Shown here: piece by piece, positions 60,458 through 64,000 of the stretch
Layout of the letters: each line of letters opens with the position of its first letter
Position numbering within the stretch: position 1 is the stretch's first letter
Assembly (NCBI RefSeq): GCF_041206865.1
Contig: NZ_JBGEDP010000001.1
Location: 2,852,001-2,916,000 of the forward strand
Direction: 5' to 3'
DNA: 64,000 nucleotides
DNA from: Mycobacterium sp. HUMS_12744610
Lineage (GTDB): Bacteria; Actinomycetota; Actinomycetes; Mycobacteriales; Mycobacteriaceae
The notes under the pieces: model-generated
What the model was told of the DNA's origin: nothing
Seen by the model: the letters and a program-made list of their open reading frames with translations, nothing else
Database searches by the model: none
Position numbers and translations under genes: made by a program

Positions 60458-61405
60458 GTGTGGGTGAGTTCCGTTTCGGGTTTTCTGTCCGCACTCCCGC
60501 CCCCGATGCGAGATCCGGTTTTGTTTGCTATCCCATTCTTTTTGCTGCTGTTGACGCTGGAATGGACCGCGGCCCGCAAGCTGGAACGCATCGCGCCGGA
60601 CGCCGGCGGGGCGCGGCCGGGCTCCGGGGCCTACCTGAGCCGCGACTCCATGGCGAGCATCTCGATGGGCCTGGTGTCGGTCGCCACGATGGCGAGCTGG
60701 AAGACCCTGGCGCTGCTGGGCTATGCCGCGATCTACGGCTATCTGGCGCCCTGGCACCTCCCGTCGACCCGGTGGTACACCTGGGTCGTCGCGATCCTCG
60801 GTGTGGACTTGCTGTACTACGCTTACCATCGCGTCGCCCACCGGGTGCGGCTGATCTGGGCCACGCACCAGGCGCACCACTCCAGCGAATATTTCAACTT
60901 CGCCACCGCGCTACGCCAGAAATGGAACAACAGCGGCGAAATCCTGATGTGGATTCCTCTGCCGTTGTTGGGGGTTCCGCCGTGGATGGTCTTCTTTTCC
61001 TTCTCGGTGAGTCTGATCTACCAGTTCTGGATCCACACCGAGCGGATCGACAAACTGCCGCGCCCGTTCGAGTTCGTCTTCAACACGCCGTCGCATCACC
61101 GCGTGCACCACGGCATGGACAAGCTGTACCTGGACAAGAATTACGGCGGCATTCTGATCATCTGGGACCGGGTGTTCGGCAGCTTCCAGCCAGAGTCGTT
61201 CCGTCCCCATTACGGGCTAACCAAGCAGGTCGACACGTTCAACATCTGGAAGCTGCAGACGCGCGAATACGTCGCGATCGCCCGGGACTGGCGCGCCGCC
61301 GACCGGTTCCGCGACCGGCTCGGTTACGTGTTCGGACCGCCGGGCTGGGCGCCGCACGCAGCCACCCGGTCCGGGGCCGCCGCCCCGATGGTCACGACGC
61401 TGTAA
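60458..61405 (+). CDS. Sterol desaturase/fatty acid hydroxylase family protein (Erg3-type)
   Basis: The 315-residue membrane protein has several N-terminal hydrophobic helices ([14 protein letters not shown] and others) and the His-box clusters of the family: [13 protein letters not shown] and HRVHHG, which bind a di-iron centre. It would hydroxylate or desaturate a lipid. Its place and length match Rv1814 (erg3) of M. tuberculosis. Starts at GTG 60458 or GTG 60464 are both possible. The intervening Rv1813-like gene is missing here. Confidence 0.9.
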   Translation: MWVSSVSGFLSALPPPMRDPVLFAIPFFLLLLTLEWTAARKLERIAPDAGGARPGSGAYLSRDSMASISMGLVSVATMASWKTLALLGYAAIYGYLAPWHLPSTRWYTWVVAILGVDLLYYAYHRVAHRVRLIWATHQAHHSSEYFNFATALRQKWNNSGEILMWIPLPLLGVPPWMVFFSFSVSLIYQFWIHTERIDKLPRPFEFVFNTPSHHRVHHGMDKLYLDKNYGGILIIWDRVFGSFQPESFRPHYGLTKQVDTFNIWKLQTREYVAIARDWRAADRFRDRLGYVFGPPGWAPHAATRSGAAAPMVTTL

Positions 61406-61502
61406 CGCGGGCGCCGGCCGGCGCGAAGACTCCTGCGTAACGGAAAGTAACGCCGTAGTCTCGATTCGGTCGAGATTCGGCCCCGACGGATCGGAGTCCA
61501 AG

Positions 61503-62177
61503 GTGCGCCGCCCAGCATTGCGCGCATTCGCCGCCCCCATCATCGTCGCGTCCTTCGTGCCCGCGTTGCCGTCCGCTCCGGCCAGCGCGCAGGGCACTCT
61601 GGTCTACCCGGGCATGGAGATCGTGCAGGACAACCGGCTGTGCACCCTGGGCTATGTCGACCCGACGATGCGCGTCGCGTACACGGCCGGACATTGCCGC
61701 GGCGGGGGAGCCGTCTACGACAAGGCCGGGAACGCGATCGGCCGGATGGCCACCTTCCGGGACAACACGCCCAGCGGAACGACGGTCGCCACCGACCAGA
61801 TCATCAACGACTACGAGGCGATCGTGCTGGACGACGGCGTCACGCCGAGCACCGTGCTGCCGGGCGGGCGCCCGCTGCAGTCGAATCCGGCCGTCACAGT
61901 GCAGGCGGGCCAACCGGTGTGCCACTTCGGAGTGGTCACCGGTGAGACCTGCGGGACCGTCGAGGCCGTCAACAACGGGTGGTTCACCATGTCGCACGGC
62001 GTGCAGAGCAAGAAGGGCGATTCGGGCGGACCGGTCTACCTGGCGCCCGACGGCGGGCCCGGGCAGATCGTCGGGATCTTCAACAGCATGTGGGGTGATT
62101 TCCCCGCCGCGGTGTCGTGGCGGGCGGCCTCGGACCAGGTCCGCCAGGACCTGGGCGCGACCACCAACCCGCGCTGA
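61503..62177 (+). CDS. Secreted trypsin-like serine protease (Rv1815-like)
   Basis: The 224-residue protein has a signal peptide ([29 protein letters not shown]), then a chymotrypsin-fold domain: [19 protein letters not shown] with the His, [10 protein letters not shown] with the likely Asp, and [13 protein letters not shown] with the Ser nucleophile. Cys pairs (CTLG/GHC and CHFG/ETCGT) should form disulfides. It is exported. The GTG start at 61503 is supported by the signal peptide. Its stop abuts the stop of the convergent gene with no gap (TGATCA). Confidence 0.88.
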   Translation: MRRPALRAFAAPIIVASFVPALPSAPASAQGTLVYPGMEIVQDNRLCTLGYVDPTMRVAYTAGHCRGGGAVYDKAGNAIGRMATFRDNTPSGTTVATDQIINDYEAIVLDDGVTPSTVLPGGRPLQSNPAVTVQAGQPVCHFGVVTGETCGTVEAVNNGWFTMSHGVQSKKGDSGGPVYLAPDGGPGQIVGIFNSMWGDFPAAVSWRAASDQVRQDLGATTNPR

Positions 62178-62633
62178 TCAGCGCGAGGCATCCGGGGCCA
62201 GCGCGAAGACGGGGATCGCCGGCGCGGCGGCCCCCAACTGCTCGTCACCGGAGTCCGGCGTCAGGCCGGGGACGAAATCTTTGACCTGCCAATACCACCG
62301 GGCCAGGTACCGCCGCACGACGTCGGGCTTGGCCGCGTCGTCCAGCTCTGTGGCGGCGGCGCGCTCCCGGTGCCAACGCGGGCCCACCTCGAGGACGCCC
62401 GCCGCACGGACGTTGCGGGCCCACTGCGTTTCCCCGCGGGGTGAGACGAGGTAGTCCACGCCCTCGACGGTCAGCAGGTTGACTACCACCGTGCGCGGCT
62501 GTCCGGTCTTGCGGCCCCGCACCCGCACCGCGCGGGTCCCGGCGATGCTGACCCCCATCTCGGCCAGCCAGCGGATCGCGGCGTTGGCGGCCCGGGCGGC
62601 CCGGCTCGGCTGTTGATAGTGGGTGGTCACCAT
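62178..62633 (-). CDS. Deazaflavin (F420)-dependent nitroreductase family protein
   Basis: The 151-residue protein has the Ddn/FDOR split-beta-barrel pattern: GRKTGQPRTVVVNLLTVEGVDYLVSPRGETQWARNVRAAGVLEVG, followed by DVVRRYLARWYW. Such enzymes use F420H2 to reduce quinones or other acceptors at the membrane. The ATG at 62633 faces the TetR gene at 62741 across a 107-bp divergent promoter with a palindrome, suggesting repression by that TetR. The physiological substrate is unknown. Confidence 0.9.
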   Translation of the reverse strand: MVTTHYQQPSRAARAANAAIRWLAEMGVSIAGTRAVRVRGRKTGQPRTVVVNLLTVEGVDYLVSPRGETQWARNVRAAGVLEVGPRWHRERAAATELDDAAKPDVVRRYLARWYWQVKDFVPGLTPDSGDEQLGAAAPAIPVFALAPDASR

Positions 62634-62653
62634 GGCGTCCTCTCGACAGATCA

Positions 62654-62668
62654 GAGAGCAGGGCTCTC
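62654..62668. promoter_or_regulatory. Candidate TetR operator
   Basis: GAGAGC-AGG-GCTCTC is a perfect 6-3-6 inverted repeat between the divergent deazaflavin-reductase and TetR genes. The CTCTCGA half-site is repeated near 62640. Position makes it the best operator for the TetR protein. Confidence 0.55.
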
Positions 62669-62740
62669 GATTTGCGCCACGGTGCCACACCCGTCGCCGA
62701 AAAGCAAGAGCGGTGATCTCGGGTGTGCGACACTGGCCCC

Positions 62741-63424
62741 GTGGGGAAACGCCAGGAGTCGCGGGAACAGATCGAGGCGCAGATCGTCGAACTGGGCCGC
62801 CGCCACCTGGTGGACCGCGGCGCGGCGGGCCTGTCGCTGCGTGCGATAGCGCGCGACCTGGGCATGGTGTCCTCGGCGGTGTACCGCTACGTGGCCAGCC
62901 GTGACGAGTTGCTGACCTTGCTGCTGGTCGACGCCTATTCCGACCTGGCCGACACCGTTGACCGCGCCCGTGAAACCGGCGGCGAACTGTGGAGCGACGA
63001 CGTCGTCGCCATCGCGCGGGCCGTGCGGGGCTGGGCGATCGTCCACCCGTCCCGCTGGGCCCTGTTGTACGGCAGTCCCGTTCCCGGCTATCACGCCCCC
63101 GCCGAGCGCACCGTCGCGGTCGGGACCCGGGTTGTCGGGGCGTTCCTCGACGCCGTGTCCGCCGGGATCGCCACGGGAGACATCCGGTTAACCAATGACG
63201 TTGTGGCACAGCCGCTGTCGTCGGACTTCCAGCGGCTCCGCGAGGAATTCGGCTTTCCCGGTGACGACCGCGTGATTACCAAATGCTTTTTGCTGTGGGC
63301 GGGGGTGCTGGGCGCCATCAGCCTGGAGGTGTTCGGCCAGTACGGCTCCGACACGCTGACCGAGCCCGAGACGGTTTTCGACGCCCAGCTTCAGTTGCTG
63401 GTCGAGGTGCTGGGCCGGACCTGA
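62741..63424 (+). CDS. TetR-family regulator (Rv1816-like)
   Basis: The 227-residue protein begins VGKRQESREQIEAQIVELGRRHLVDRGAAGLSLRAIARDLGMVSSAVYRYVASRDELLTLLLVDAYSDL, a clear TetR HTH domain, followed by the TetR_C_25-like ligand domain of Rv1816 relatives (HPSRWALLYGSPVPGYHAPAERT). It is divergent from the deazaflavin-dependent reductase gene it probably represses. GTG at 62741 gives the normal N-terminus; a GTG at 62723 is in frame. The ligand is unknown, although Rv1816 binds hydrophobic molecules. Confidence 0.9.
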   Translation: MGKRQESREQIEAQIVELGRRHLVDRGAAGLSLRAIARDLGMVSSAVYRYVASRDELLTLLLVDAYSDLADTVDRARETGGELWSDDVVAIARAVRGWAIVHPSRWALLYGSPVPGYHAPAERTVAVGTRVVGAFLDAVSAGIATGDIRLTNDVVAQPLSSDFQRLREEFGFPGDDRVITKCFLLWAGVLGAISLEVFGQYGSDTLTEPETVFDAQLQLLVEVLGRT

Positions 63425-63561
63425 CCGACCCGGCGCTCGCGCTCGCCCGCGGCCGAATTAGAACGTGTTCATCGCGCGCCGGCGGAAGCGGCCCGGCCGG
63501 TCGCGGCAAATCCTCCGGCGCCCTTCCTGGCGATCGGCGCGCTGGGCTATCCTGCGAGGCG

Positions 63562-64000
63562 ATGCCCCCCTCCGTTCACGCGCCCACGCAGATCGCCTGG
63601 GTCACTCCGGACCTCGACGCCACCGAAACGGCTCTCACCGGCCTGTTAGGGGTCAGGAAATGGGTTCGCATCCCCGGCGTGCACTTTGCTCCAGACAGCT
63701 GCAGCTACCTCGGCGCGCCGGCCGATTTCGTCGCCGACATCTCCCTGAGCTACCTCGGCGACATGCAACTGGAGTTGATCTCACCGGTCCGCGGCCAGAA
63801 TATCTATAGTGACTTTCTACGTGACTCCGGACCGGGACTGCACCACATCTGCACGGAGGCCGACAGCCCCGAGCATTTCGATGCGGAGCTGGCCCGGGCC
63901 GCTGACCGCGGCGCCGTCGTCGTGCAACAGGGCGTGATGCCCGGCGGCATCCGATTCGCCTACCTGTCGGCACCGCAGGCAGGCGCGCCATTTCTGGAGA
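63562..64000 (+). CDS. VOC-superfamily protein (3' end outside window)
   Basis: The frame from the ATG at 63562 runs to the window end (146 codons seen). It starts PPSVHAPTQIAWVTPDLDAT, then has LSYLGDMQLELISPV and GPGLHHICTEADSPEHFDAEL. The paired beta-alpha-beta-beta-beta modules, the metal-site region LHHICTE and the late Glu-rich LELISP are those of glyoxalase/bleomycin-resistance/dioxygenase (VOC) proteins such as methylmalonyl-CoA epimerase. The first metal-ligand position reads Gln-Ile instead of the usual His. Substrate unknown. Confidence 0.85.
   Translation, partial: MPPSVHAPTQIAWVTPDLDATETALTGLLGVRKWVRIPGVHFAPDSCSYLGAPADFVADISLSYLGDMQLELISPVRGQNIYSDFLRDSGPGLHHICTEADSPEHFDAELARAADRGAVVVQQGVMPGGIRFAYLSAPQAGAPFLE

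Overview
The window is high-GC actinobacterial DNA from a Mycobacterium, most likely a slow-growing non-tuberculous species. The evidence is a complete ESX-5 type VII secretion locus, many PE and PPE genes, EsxM/EsxN, CYP143-type P450s, DUF732 secreted proteins, MgtC and a WS/DGAT. From about 25.6 kb to the end the gene order follows the M. tuberculosis Rv1782-Rv1816 region, recalled from family knowledge, with local expansions, losses and insertions.

Left arm (1-25 kb). A lipoprotein fragment, a SigF-type sigma factor, an SDR, two TetR regulators, an N-acyl-D-amino-acid deacylase-like amidohydrolase ending in a 12-bp tandem repeat, and a methyltransferase. Next, on the minus strand, is a decayed PPE-PE-PPE block (13161 down to 7588). 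It has the same order as the intact block at 35787-38675 and is split by an IS1182-type element that itself carries an IS3-type element. A small redox regulon follows: a thioredoxin divergent from a CsoR/CstR-type repressor, then DUF302 and AhpD-like genes, with three copies of a TACCC-N4-GGGTA operator. Then come a WS/DGAT, an ANTAR protein, a stretch of pseudogenes (UPF0060, IclR, cytochrome P450), several small metabolic genes and malQ.

ESX-5 core (25.6-48.8 kb). eccB5-eccC5; three tandem minus-strand cyp143 paralogs divergent from a ferredoxin; PPE-PE-PPE; a PPE27-type remnant; PE19-type, esxM, esxN, espG5, eccD5, mycP5, eccE5 and eccA5. EccB, C, D, E and MycP build the membrane channel. 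EspG5 chaperones PE/PPE pairs and EccA5 is the cytosolic AAA+ ATPase. GTTCAC-like repeats spaced 21 bp lie upstream of both the PPE25-type and PE19-type genes and suggest phosphate (RegX3-type) control.

Metal-responsive right arm (49.1-59.1 kb). An M-box magnesium riboswitch is followed by a tiny Pro/Asp-rich leader ORF and a Zur-like palindrome. After these come PE20-, PPE31-, PPE32- and PPE33-like genes, DUF732 proteins and mgtC. I infer an envelope-nutrition module in which ESX-5 exports PE/PPE proteins for divalent-cation acquisition.

Right end (59-64 kb). A twice-frameshifted NDH-2-like oxidoreductase, a sterol desaturase-like protein, a secreted trypsin-like protease, a deazaflavin-dependent reductase, a TetR regulator and a truncated VOC-domain gene. 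I saw no tRNA, rRNA or CRISPR array.
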